From Skeletonema tropicum (lineage: Eukaryota; Bacillariophyta; Thalassiosirophyceae; Thalassiosirales; Thalassiosiraceae), in assembly GCA_037178625.1 (NCBI GenBank), contig CM074133.1, positions 1,178,001 to 1,242,000 of the forward strand: a DNA stretch of 64,000 nt, read 5' to 3'. This document shows positions 32,612-43,304 of the stretch, piece by piece. Numbering within the stretch: the stretch's first letter is position 1; the number at the start of each line of letters is the position of its first letter. A program made the position numbers and the translations under genes. The notes below the pieces were generated by a model. It searched no databases. It was not told the DNA's origin and saw only the letters and a list, made by a program, of their open reading frames with translations.

Positions 32612-33120
32612 AATGTGAGGCTTGGACTGAATATAATATGAGGGCATACGGCATGTCATGTGAAAGACTACAACTACATAATCATACATGTTATTACGTT
32701 CAAGGTAGTTCGAAGATGTTCCAGGGAGAGCATATCGTTCGAAGATGATCCTACCCAGTCCTGGTTTCAGTGTCTTGGGAGGGTTCCCTGAAAGGTACGA
32801 AGTTGCAGAGCTGTTTGATCAGAGACCACCTGGCTGCGTTGGAGAGAAGTATCTTTGCTCGAAGTATCTTGGGCGATTCTTGATCTTGCTTTTTCTAATC
32901 GTGGTTTGAACGGAAAAGAGAAAAGAGACATTTGCAAGAGAAAAGAGAAGGAGACCGTCTTGTTATTGGTCTTGGGCTTTTGGGCCACGTGGAACTTTTG
33001 ATAGCCTTCTTCCGTCTCTTGAATCAACTCTTTCACCTTCCACTCGACTGAGCGCGTGGAGTCGTGGCATGCCTTCTGTTAGCTGGCCGTAGCCGTTGGA
33101 AAGCCTGCCAATACACGACC

Positions 33121-35058
33121 ATGGCGGGCCGCACGTTTGCTGCTACTCTGGTGGCTGGCATCATCGCCATCCAGAAGTCAACTGCATTCTCATTTTCGCC
33201 ATCACCACAACGCACATCATCATGTCTCTATTCCTCTGGGACAGTGAAAACACATCAGGATCAGCAGCAGCAACACTCTCACTTGCTAATCTGGGAAAAG
33301 ACACTTGAAGTTGCTCCCGATAGCTATGTTAATCCTGCAATTGAACTTGCCATCAGACCTCCTGAAGAGGGAGGCACTGGTATTCTTGCTATAGATGATG
33401 TGAAAAAGGATACGGTTGTGATGTGTCTTCCGTTAAATCAAGTTGGAATGATCGATGCAGCATCAATATTGAATGAAGCTCCGGAGGGCGAGGATGCAGT
33501 AATTGACAAGCTGATCGAAATGTGGAACAAGCAACTATCGTCTGAGAAGGATGGAAAGAGGGGCGAGGTTATGCAAGAAGGGAATAGGCTTGCTGTGTTG
33601 GTAGGAATTATTGCACATTTGCAGCTGACTCGGTATAAAGACAAAACCGCTTGGACAGCTAATGAAGTTAAGGAGGGCTATGCCCTGGAGCAATCACGTC
33701 GGCTGGGTCTTTTCCTGGATGCCATGCCCTTATTGCCGCAACGACCTACACCAAATAATAGTCCGCTTCAGCATCCATTCCCTACCCATTTTCTGTACTG
33801 GGATGATGAAGAGGTGGAACAGTTGTTACAAGGTACAATGGCTCAAACGAAAGCGCGAGAAGTTCGTGCTGGAGTTGGATTAGTGGTGCGTGAATGGTCT
33901 GAAGCCTTTCTGAAAGAGCACAGTCCGGGAGTGAAACAAGTTCAAATATTGAATGCAATTTTCTCAGCGTTCACTGCAGTTCTTTCTCGATCATTTGGTG
34001 ATGAGGCAGGGAGGGACTTAAATGGAGCTGGACGCATGCTGGTTCCTCTGGTAGATATGCTCAATCATGATAGCGAAGATCCAAACGTTAGTTGGCAATG
34101 GCATGTGGAAGGCGACGAGGAAAAGATTAAAGCTGGAGAGGGAGATATTGCCGTCACCACACTGAAAGATGTGAAAAAGGGGGAAGAATTATACAAATGC
34201 TACGGTTGGAGAGCAGCATGGGATATTGCATCATCATATGGGTTCGTGCCGCGGCTGAAGAAAGAGAGATGGGAGTGCTCTGTCATCCCATTATTCCCAG
34301 CTGTGTTAGATCTGGCACCAGATATCATAGCAACTCCAAATCAGATATCAAAAGATGAAACATCGCTAGATATGCTGCTTGAGTCAAATTATGGCGTTTT
34401 GGTAAAGGCGGTACTAGCGGCAGTGGACGCTGCAAGTGAGATCGAAGCGAGACAAAAGATCGATAGTGGCAATGAAAATGCAAGTGAAAATCAAACAGAT
34501 AGACCAGAACAATTGGATCGGCTGGAAGTTGTGAGTTTATTCCGTCCGCCTCCTGCGTTGACTGCAAAAGACTTTCCTTTTCCTCGTCGCCAGCCATGCG
34601 TAGTTCTTGGGACAAAAATTGGAGCATCAGATGAAATAGCTTCCGCGAATCAGCAATATCACCGGGAAGCAATTAAGAAAGTGTTGCCGGCTTACCGTGC
34701 TGCAGCGTCCGCCATTGCTCAGTTACGTCTCAACCACAAAAGTGGTGACTCATCGTCTTCAATTCAAGCATCGCAAATGGCCTTGGCGGCAGCGTCTTTA
34801 GACAAAGACACTGATTGGGATGAAGCCGCACTAAATTTGATGAGACTGGGGATAAATGATCGCATCCAAACAATAACAAGTGACGGAAAAGCTGCTAGTG
34901 CTTGGCTTACTCAATCCACAACGGCGAACAGCATGGATGAAGTTAGCCTACAACACCGACAGTTCAGAGCAGATATGTCTGCAGACATTAGAGATGCAGA
35001 GCTGAATGTTCTTCGTACTATAGACAATGAACTAAACACACTGGCAGCGCAGAAATAG
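33121..35058 (+). CDS. SET-domain protein lysine methyltransferase (Rubisco LSMT/SETD3-like), plastid-type leader
   Basis: 645 residues from the ATG at 33121; an ATG at 33064 would put 19 extra residues before the signal peptide AATLVAGIIAIQKSTAF|SFSP, whose TAF-F-like site suits diatom plastid import. The split SET domain runs from GTGILAIDDVKKDTVVMCLP to LVPLVDMLNHDSEDPNVSW, then LKDVKKGEELYKCYGW and SSYGFVP. The NH motif and the GEE-x-x-x-x-YG strand bind S-adenosylmethionine and the target lysine. A helical Rubisco-LSMT-type substrate domain follows (residues 390-640). Family members methylate plastid enzymes such as Rubisco and aldolase, or actin; the target here is not known. Confidence 0.88.
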   Translation: MAGRTFAATLVAGIIAIQKSTAFSFSPSPQRTSSCLYSSGTVKTHQDQQQQHSHLLIWEKTLEVAPDSYVNPAIELAIRPPEEGGTGILAIDDVKKDTVVMCLPLNQVGMIDAASILNEAPEGEDAVIDKLIEMWNKQLSSEKDGKRGEVMQEGNRLAVLVGIIAHLQLTRYKDKTAWTANEVKEGYALEQSRRLGLFLDAMPLLPQRPTPNNSPLQHPFPTHFLYWDDEEVEQLLQGTMAQTKAREVRAGVGLVVREWSEAFLKEHSPGVKQVQILNAIFSAFTAVLSRSFGDEAGRDLNGAGRMLVPLVDMLNHDSEDPNVSWQWHVEGDEEKIKAGEGDIAVTTLKDVKKGEELYKCYGWRAAWDIASSYGFVPRLKKERWECSVIPLFPAVLDLAPDIIATPNQISKDETSLDMLLESNYGVLVKAVLAAVDAASEIEARQKIDSGNENASENQTDRPEQLDRLEVVSLFRPPPALTAKDFPFPRRQPCVVLGTKIGASDEIASANQQYHREAIKKVLPAYRAAASAIAQLRLNHKSGDSSSSIQASQMALAAASLDKDTDWDEAALNLMRLGINDRIQTITSDGKAASAWLTQSTTANSMDEVSLQHRQFRADMSADIRDAELNVLRTIDNELNTLAAQK

Positions 35059-35377
35059 ACGAGTGGTGTTGATAAACAATTAAGTTCCATTTAATACGTG
35101 ACTGGAAGACACAACTGCTCCAAAAGTACGGTAGGTGAAGTAGAATTTGTTCGGTTGCGATGCAATGTTCTCACTCTATTGCCAGCTCATACACTCTAGA
35201 ACACACCACAACTACGCTGACTATTTTGGGGTTACCACAGAGAGACACTTACTGCTGCAAATCCTCTCGATGCATTAAAAGAAACTCTACTGTTTAGTAG
35301 CTGGCAGCGATTCGAATGCACGACGGGAGGACGAATAATACAAAAATTTGACTTTTTACCTAATTCCATCCCACGTT
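35059..35377. other. Convergent intergenic, nothing recognised
   Basis: The stretch lies between the 3' ends of the SET-domain gene and the Cache-receptor gene. No repeat or gene is seen. Confidence 0.5.
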
Positions 35378-38300
35378 CTAAAACCTCTCCACTACGCAAT
35401 CTTTTCGTGATGCCTCTTTGTACGAGATGGAACTGCTTCGTCTCTTAGCTTTTTCCATTTCCTTCGTATCTGAACCTCGACTTTCTTCTCTCTCAGCCGC
35501 GGTGATGGACTTTAAGAAGCTGTCTGAATAAGTGGAATGCGATCGCTCTGAGGTAAACGAAAAAGCTCGCCGTTCAAACTCATTATCAAGATCCTCTACG
35601 TATGCCATCAAAGTAATCAAAATGATGTCTCTGTCACCATCAACCATAATAGATTCACCATCACCACTCTTTACATACACCAACATTGTCTTCAGAGCCT
35701 TTTGTAGTGTATCAAGAAGGACGTATTCATCTTCAAATAAACACCTGATCGCCACCTTTGCAGCCAAAACATCATCTTTCTTGACTCGTCTACAATATTT
35801 CATGAGTTCGCAGTCTAACAGCTGCATCCTCCCAGCTGGGCTCATCTCACGAAAGATCTCATCTCCAGGATTTTTCAAAGCTCGGCGAAAACTAGTAAGC
35901 AGTTCCTCAACGAGATCTTCAACGAACAATTCATCAGGAGAATAGCCCAACTTTACGAGTGCCTCGATACCACGAGATCGGCTCAGCATTAAGTCATGAC
36001 GCTCCACTCTATCGATCCGAAATCCCATCTCAATGCATTGGTCCACAATCTCCAGATCCATGTCTGCTGTGATTTGAATGTCACGAAGTCCATTTGATTC
36101 AAAATCATCTGGACTCTTTGCATGCTTTTTTGTCGATAGAAGAAGCAATGCCCTGTTAAAATACCTGTTGGCTAAGCCCTGCATGAACTGTAAGCATTCT
36201 TCGGACCATCCTTGCTCTTCATAAAACTGTTCATACTGTTCTTCGCCAAGCTTTATCGCAACAGTGCAATAGTCAGAGCCCTCGCAGGCAATATCAGTCA
36301 ATGACATATCTTCGAAGATCTCTTCTTCATTAGCTATCATCGTTCGATATATTGTGAGACACAGAATGCCTAAATTGTTGCTCGCAACAGCCATTGCTTT
36401 CTTGTTCTTTAGCCTCGTGAAAAGACGCAACGAGTCTTTCAATATGTTGTGCGCCGAAGCCAAGTTTCCTGCGTAAAATGCATCATTGGCGGACCTCATT
36501 ATCTGGAACAGAGTCTCCACTGTGGCATAAACAGAGTCAACTTCGACACCTGATTTGCCTATGTAATGAACCATTTGTTTCAAGTGATCATCCTCAAAAC
36601 GATTCTCGTTCATGTCTTGCAAAACTGATGAAGCCAAATAAAAAGAAGGAGCGATTAGAGCAAGAATTTGATTCTTTAGGCAGAAACGTCTATGTAAAAA
36701 CTCTCAAGACCTTCGACATGACACTTACCTTTCAACAAGTGAAAAATTGGAATGATCAGCGATGAAGCTACCCGGTAAGCAACGAACACTAAAAGTAGCA
36801 ATGCCAATGCCAAAAACACAGATATCGCTGCAATGCAAATTGCTATATCCGATTCTGTGTTAGTTTTCACAATGTGGAACTGCTCAAGCAGTGACTCTTC
36901 TGGTGCAGCTAGCGCAATAGAGTAGATGAGATTGCTCTCTTGCTCTACACCAGAGGCAAAGTTTGAGCTGTCAATTGCATTATAGCTGTTGACAATGATG
37001 GGAGCAAACGCTATTCGTAATAGTTCTTTTTCTCCGGCCAATGTCCTGTTTGTGCGTGTAAAAGTAGCGGAGCTATTCTTTCCAGTAGTCATATTCTTAA
37101 CAATGTCATCAAATTCTTCGCAGAAGGAAGACTGGTTCTTCGGGCCGCAGCCATCGTCTCTCATTACTTTGTCTTTGATTGGTACGTTGGCCTCTCCCAT
37201 TGTGAAGTTAGGACCAACAATTGTATTTGAATCAGGCGTGATCAGAACAATGAACCCATCTCGTGGGAGTTTGGTTGTGTTGTTTAGTATCGATATCATT
37301 TCCAACGGCAAAAAATCGAGTAGAATTTGACCAATGTATTCTTTTGTGCGTTTGTTGATGATTGCACTCGTTCCAGTTTGCGCGACTGTGCCGTGAAGAC
37401 CAGCAAAGACGTAGGGTGACGTGATGTGGAGAACACTCTCTCCATTGATTGCCTTATTTTTGCCATCATCGTACCATTTGCGACAGCGTGGATCGTAGCC
37501 ATGCTTACCTATGGGGCAAAGATCAGGCTGCAACTCAGCAGCACCATTTGCCTCAGAGCTGACCCAAAAGGGAAGTTCAGCAGAAGAAGGTGTGCAGCCA
37601 GAATAACCAATTGTCATTCCATCAGCTTCAAACATTAGTGCCACATTCGGCACCCCGGATAGGCCCGAGGGCAAAGTTCCGAGCAGTAAGTTGTAAATGG
37701 AAACAATTACACCAGACATCGCTGATGAAGTCCTTGCTCGTTGAAATGAATTGTCATAAATGTTTTCTGCTACAAAATCCTTTGAAGCACCCGGCAGATC
37801 AGAAACATTTTCCCACCAATTTGTTTCTTCTGGCGAGGTTGCAAACGGGGATCGCGTGAAGTTTCTTGTTCCGTCCGGCCACGCATCGTCTCTCTGAGAG
37901 GCCATGTAGAGTTTCTGTAGCGGTCTGCTCTCCCTTTCGTCGTATTTTGAGCATTCCTTCACTTCGTTAAAGTGCCAACCCCAATCACAATCACATGGTT
38001 GGTCTTTCAACCATAGGCAAGTTTCACCGACAGGTTTGTCCTTACACTCTTCTGCCCCATCCCCAACCATGTCGACAGCTGATGCCGTTTTCAACGCCCC
38101 AAAGAAGAGCCAAGTGGCATATCTAGTCATAACATGCAAATCTCTCGCTACCGCCTCTGTTTTTGAAGACACCAATGATGCTCTCAAAGCCGTAGACGAG
38201 TAAAGATAATTGACATACAGTGATACAAATTCCTTCTTCACTGGTTCAAGGAGATCACTAAAGGTCGATATTTTCCACAAATCAACCACAGATATGACTA

Positions 38301-40746
38301 AGGAGAAAACGAGGACGGGGAGTATGATCAATACCGCGATCGACCAAAACAGTGGCGACTGCCATACACTCTTATTGAAATCCTTCGGCATCAGATTAGG
38401 GATCGACGCTGCGGCTGATTTATTTATCTCACTGTCGGTCACGTCGCAAATATTTGGGCCACGATATCGCTTCAAGTTACTCCCAAACACATCCTCTTCC
38501 GATTCTTCGCTCTTGGCGCCCTTCGTGTTGTATTTGAAGGGAAAGTTGTCATCATCTCTACTTTTGTACAAGTCAGAAAATTCTTTGCTCAAGGCAAATT
38601 CGTTTCGGATTTCAATCTGAGCCGCATTCGCCCGTTTTGCCGTCCCCATTCTACTGAAGCGCTTGATCATCTTAGTGAATTGCTCAACGAGCACATCCAG
38701 TTCTGTGCTTTTTCCAAAGACACAATGTGATTTGTATTCAAAGTTAATATCAGAATCGTTTTCATTGCCAAAGTTGTGTGCAATCTCACTACCCACAGAT
38801 TCCATCCACCTCAGCGGCTTCGTGAGGTATGAAGCAGCCACAAAGATCACAACGAAGATGACAATTATTCCGATGACACCTGCAGCGGAGGTGAATATAA
38901 CAAGATTCTGCACTTGCGTGTCAATGGTATCTTCAAGATCTTCGACCACTCGTTTGAGTGCAGCATCCTTTGAAACTGATAAAATGGATACAAATTGTGG
39001 AGAATATAACGGAGTATACTCGGCAGGTATCGGCGGAATAGGACTGGCAAAGATGATGCTAGAGTCGTTTTTTCCGAACGAAGTATACCCAAATAACTTT
39101 CGCGCTTCTTCTGGATCCCATCTGTCAGTGAAGTTCACAAGAGATGTGATTTCATCAAATGTTTCCCGATCTATTACTGTTTCATTTCCCCCATTTTTTA
39201 GATCGTTTATTGTTGTAGGCGTAGAACCAAGTTCAAAGTTGGGTGCAGCGAGTACAGTCCCATCATCCCATCTTGACACTATAGATGTCGCCCATTCATC
39301 AAGTGCCACTTCATCCAGAATATTTCGAACCCCGTCAAATGTAATGTCAATCAAGATACAAGCAATGAACTTTCCAGTATTCAAATCGTACACCGCTTTG
39401 CCAGCAGTGAATACCCAAAGCTCTGGACTGAAAGCATCTTGATATGGACCAACGGTATGAAACTTATCAGGATTCAGTGCCTGATCACGACACCAACCTC
39501 GTTCCAGAGTGTTGTATTCCCTCGACGGGACAACTGTCCCATTAGGATGACAGCGAGCAATTTCTTCCTCTGATGCAATCGGGCCCAAGTCTGGATTAGT
39601 TGGATTTAGACTTCTCATCCAATCACAACCGATGCTAACATAACTAGATGTTCCATTAATTTCATAGTGTGGAAACTGCACTATCGATCCGGCACCAGCA
39701 TTGCTAAAGTAGTATCCAACTTCCTTGATATCTTGATGATACTCAAATAGAGCCTTCAGCAAGGGACTTAAACTGGCACCCTTTCGTGCTATCTGAGCAT
39801 TCACCGACGTCGGAGCCACAACCCCGCCTGTATTGATATCATTATGAGCATCAGTACAATTAGGAAAATTATCAACTGTATCCGAGAGGCCGGTCGCAGT
39901 TGCCACTGGATTTGGATTGCAGCTGCCCTGCATGAAGTAGAATGAATTCTCAGTGCTAAGTCTGGGGTACATTGAATACCACGAGTACCTCTCTTGAACA
40001 TGATCGAAATAGTTTGATTCGTTGACATTCCCCTTTGCTTCATCAGCTGTGCGACTAAAATCCCAATCCATAGGAAGAAGAGGATCCATCATGGCAATAG
40101 GGTACTCACTGCCGTGAAAAGGCGTGGCGGAATCATCTTCGACAACTGGGTACCCGTTAAACCTATCCAATAAGAATTCCTTCATTATATTCGCAATATC
40201 ATCAGGCAGTAGCCGAGGTGAAATTGATTCAGCAACATATCGTGATGTATTGCCTAATGAAGTTTTGAATAATTGTTCCGCATTTGTCACAGAATCTTGT
40301 TTTGCTCGATTTCCAGCCACATAGGTGGATATGATGGAGACGGCCATGATCACAATAATTGTGATTGTGCCAGCTGTACCAAATGTTAGGAGCATTTGTT
40401 TTCTTAGGGAGTATGTTGGATTGAGGAAAAAAGATCTAAAGCACCCGAGCTGTTTTCGTTTTTGCTGCCGCAGCTGCTGCTGCCTTTTCTCTCCCTCCTT
40501 AAGTACGTTGTCATCGTTAAGATTATCGATATCTCCGAGCAATTGTATCACCTTAGGGGATATAAACTGAGACTCTCGCAGTGCATCTTTTCGCATACTA
40601 GCGCTCGATGTGCTGTGGACACTGCTGCGGCGTCGTTGACGCTCTGGATTTTCTTCATCTTGAACATCTTGGTTGGTCTTCGAAAAAGAATCATTGGCCT
40701 CTTCATCTTTAGATGCGGCGGCGGCTGCTGCTGCTTCTTCCGCCAT
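35378..40746 (-). CDS. Double-Cache transmembrane receptor with HAMP-like linkers and C-terminal helical (TPR-like) domain
   Basis: Exon 1 (40746-36729) and exon 2 (36624-35378) are joined by removal of a 104-bp intron (TTGAAAG|GTAAGTG...TTCATCAG|TTTTGC), giving 1,754 residues. A cytosolic front precedes helix 1 (about 120-143). A large extracytosolic Cache domain follows with PYQDAFSPELWVFTAGKAVYD and CILIDITFD. Helix 2 (about 610-635) runs into a HAMP-like segment (YLTKPLRWMESVGSEIA). Helix 3 (about 795-820) leads into a second Cache domain (CPIGKHGYDPRCRKWYDDGK, YIGQILLDFLPLEMISIL). Helix 4 (about 1297-1322) leads into another HAMP-like stretch (SSLIIPIFHLLKVLQDMNENRF) and a helical-repeat domain (FYAGNLASAHNIL, ASNNLGILCL). 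Cache domains bind small ligands. No kinase or cyclase is attached, so signalling must pass through a partner. Confidence 0.85.
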
Positions 40747-40836
40747 GGTGGAGGATTTTCGACTGACTCCGTTCGGGCGGATTCGGCTAGAGTGATATGG
40801 ACGTGCCCATTAAATCAGAGAGGAGAGAACGTAGAT

Positions 40837-41170
40837 GGCAAAAGCATTCATCAACATAATGAAAGTCGCTAGTTCGAGCCCCGAGTCAGGTACTCTACCT
40901 CCGCGCACGTAAGAGCCAGAGTAGTAAGAGCCATCAGTAGCCAGCCAGTAGCCTGTGGTCTGATGGGGGGATGGTGATAATATTGAACACCAGGGGCAAC
41001 ATTAGAATGCTCCATCTAATGTAGATAATCGGCTAGAGATGACTGTCACTTGATAGTGCAGTCAGGCTTGTAATGCTTAGAAGCATACGCTCAGCGAACA
41101 CGAGGTTCTGGACTGCACGACAGTCATCTCGGCGCTAGCGACTTTCATTATGTTGATGAATGCTTTTGCC
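40837..41170. repeat. Inverted repeat with 36-bp perfect arms
   Basis: 40837-40872 is the reverse complement of 41135-41170 over all 36 bases. Inner arms gagatgactgtc (from 41036) and gacagtcatctc (from about 41119) also pair, each next to a gtgcagtc/gactgcac pair. The right 36-bp arm is itself part of the palindrome that follows. Confidence 0.85.
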
Positions 41171-41224
41171 AACTAACGTAGATAACCGGTTATCTACGTT
41201 AGTTGGCAAAAGCATTCATCAACA
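41151..41224. repeat. Perfect 74-bp palindrome
   Basis: The centre is aaccggtt at 41184-41191, and all 37 bases on either side are exact reverse complements; symmetry stops at 41150/41225. There is no loop, so the DNA could extrude as a cruciform. The palindrome is joined to the inverted repeat at its left. Confidence 0.9.
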
Positions 41225-41548
41225 ATCAAGACCGAGAAGAAAATCTTCCAGTGAAAGTGTCTTGGATACTGTCGGATGCGACATTTGCAAGGATGTCAAC
41301 AAATGTCGTAACGACACCGTGAGGTACTCCTCAAAGAAATGGGACAGAAAACGTGATGAGCTTAATCTCTTTGATATACTTATATATATAGAAGTATAAC
41401 AAACAACGAAGTTTGCAGCTAAATAATAGTAAGAAGATTATTTTGTGTATTTTCTACCACACAGGCGATAGGGCAGCCAAAGCCAGACAGCCCATACGGC
41501 CATAGGCATAGGCTAGAACTTGTCCTAAGTATCGACTACTTATCTCTC

Positions 41549-42898
41549 TCAGGACTGTCTAATCTTGTCTTCTACCATTTTCACCGCTCGGTCAACATCG
41601 TTTACCCTATTTCTCGCTCCGTATACTAACACGTAGGGGTCACAAAGATTAGAAGTGTGGGTGAACCCGTCCGCAACAATGTCCATTTTACACCCAACAT
41701 CTCTGATGTTGCCAACAAGAGCCATGTGTAGCTGATGATGCTTCCCTTCCCTCACGAAATCATTCGGAATATCGACGATGCTCATATAGCTCTCTGATGA
41801 GTAATCAGTATGGAAGGGGTTGATGCATCTCACAGCATTGCTGGTAGACTTATTGGGACGATGAGGCCCCGGGCAGCTCTTGGCAATTTCATAAACTAAG
41901 CGCCCCTGTGACCCGTCGCTTCCGATAAACCGTAAAAGCAGGTCCTGAATGATGAGCCGAACTCTTTTGAGGACAGGGAACAACTTTGTCTTTGGAACCC
42001 GTTTGCTATTCTTTGCAAAAATTTTGATTATGATCGGTTTCTCATCCCAACAAACAGCGATTTTGCATTGGGTTTCATCGCTAATCCGCTTCATATTACA
42101 TCCAAGTCGACTGCCGCTACTCCTGCCAAGTAGATGATGAAATAAGTCTCTTTGAGAATTACGATCCTTTTGCAGCCAGAGAGGTACTTGAATCTCCAAG
42201 TTTGGTTGTCCGTCTGGACACTTGCTTTTCTTGTGCGATGTAGACTCAACTTGTACTCTTGACTCTTCTTCGTCCCTAGGTCTCTTTCGTGAAGAAGAAT
42301 CCACTGAATTATCAGCTTGTCCAACTCTAATCGAAGTTGGGACAGCACGTTGATTTACAGTCGTTGGTGGAGGTGTAGCTCCAGATTGTTTCGATGCAAC
42401 AGTTGGCTCCTCCTGACGAGTTTGACTATGATTATTCTCATCCCCATCCCCAACCACATTATTCAACTTCCGATATTTTACCCGCTCTTCCTCAATCCCA
42501 TTTTCATACCTTATTCTCGATCCGTCAAGAAATATCATTGCGCTGTACACAAATTTGCTTGAATTGGTAGGCGATGGCGTGCACAACACAATCTCTCCCT
42601 CCAATGATACGTTGCTGTCATCGCTACGAAGAGAAGATATTGTAACGGGACATGTTGCACCGAAGCCAAGTTTTTTATCTTCTACCACTTCAGTTATTAC
42701 ATTTTCATTGTCGTCGCTGTATGTGACTTCATACACAAGTTGGCTACTTTTCAACGCGGCCGATTTCACAACACCTCGCTTCAACGTAGTGCCCTGCTTT
42801 GCTGCAAAGTTATACCACACTGGGCAGCCAATTGGAAAGGATAATTTGTTACATTGATCGGCGTTGAACCTGATCACATCACGACCAGATAGTTCCAT
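41549..42898 (-). CDS. KH-like domain protein with N-terminal Tudor/SH3-like module
   Basis: 449 residues from the first ATG (42898); upstream the frame is closed by a stop without another ATG. Residues 20-115 have a barrel-like pattern of alternating strands (CPVWYNFAAKQGTTLKRGVV, LVYEVTYSDD), often seen in Tudor or Agenet modules. A disordered linker carries the signals RKRPRDEE and HKKSK. Near residues 240-330, HHLLGRSSGSRLGCNMKRISDETQCKIAV fits the G-x-x-G loop and flanking helices of a KH domain that binds single-stranded nucleic acid. The C-terminal 90 residues, ending AVKMVEDKI, may be a second, weaker KH-like fold. No orthologue name is safe. Confidence 0.7.
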   Translation of the reverse strand: MELSGRDVIRFNADQCNKLSFPIGCPVWYNFAAKQGTTLKRGVVKSAALKSSQLVYEVTYSDDNENVITEVVEDKKLGFGATCPVTISSLRSDDSNVSLEGEIVLCTPSPTNSSKFVYSAMIFLDGSRIRYENGIEEERVKYRKLNNVVGDGDENNHSQTRQEEPTVASKQSGATPPPTTVNQRAVPTSIRVGQADNSVDSSSRKRPRDEEESRVQVESTSHKKSKCPDGQPNLEIQVPLWLQKDRNSQRDLFHHLLGRSSGSRLGCNMKRISDETQCKIAVCWDEKPIIIKIFAKNSKRVPKTKLFPVLKRVRLIIQDLLLRFIGSDGSQGRLVYEIAKSCPGPHRPNKSTSNAVRCINPFHTDYSSESYMSIVDIPNDFVREGKHHQLHMALVGNIRDVGCKMDIVADGFTHTSNLCDPYVLVYGARNRVNDVDRAVKMVEDKIRQS

Positions 42899-43304
42899 CA
42901 GTGACGATGACCGAGAGCTACGGTTTTTATCATCCACTGTTACTGCTGCAAGAGCAGATGCCGCCCCCTGCTCTCTTCCTCAATCCTTTTAACAGTCCCT
43001 ACCGCTAAGTACTAGCCGCTACCATAAGAAGTACCTCTTCTATTGCTTCTATTTTCACTTATCTCCTCCAAGCCAACGTCCAATACAATACGTTCCAGCG
43101 CCGCGGGACGTGAAACGTCAACTGCAGCGCAAACAAATCATCAAAATGACTTTCTGAAAAATGAGAAATCGATTACCGTTCGTTGAGAATTCATTCTTCA
43201 GTTGTCAGCTTAATCATCGAACTCTCATGAGCTTGTTGTTAGTTGTGTTCGTTTGATGACATGACTTGATGATCACTTCCTTGTTGATAAAAACAACAAG
43301 AATA
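42899..43304. promoter_or_regulatory. Divergent intergenic region
   Basis: Upstream region of the KH-like gene (minus) and the GPDPPG-repeat gene (plus). No motif is recognised. Confidence 0.45.

Larger units (their letters stand above)
31603..32951. repeat. Segmental tandem duplication, copy B
   Basis: Second copy of 30181-31513. It starts abruptly inside the prolyl hydroxylase 3' coding sequence (aggagaaaagagc) and ends at gagaagg. Few substitutions and small indels separate the copies, so the event is recent. Confidence 0.9.
40747..41548. other. Intergenic region with nested inverted repeats
   Basis: No gene is seen. It holds the inverted-repeat cluster at 40837-41224 and AT-rich sequence up to the next gene. 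Confidence 0.6.

Noticed and set aside
40862..40912. tRNA-like string gttcgagccc with a ggtagag motif nearby
   Set aside because: The two motifs lie on opposite strands and no acceptor or T stem pairs, so it cannot fold as a tRNA.
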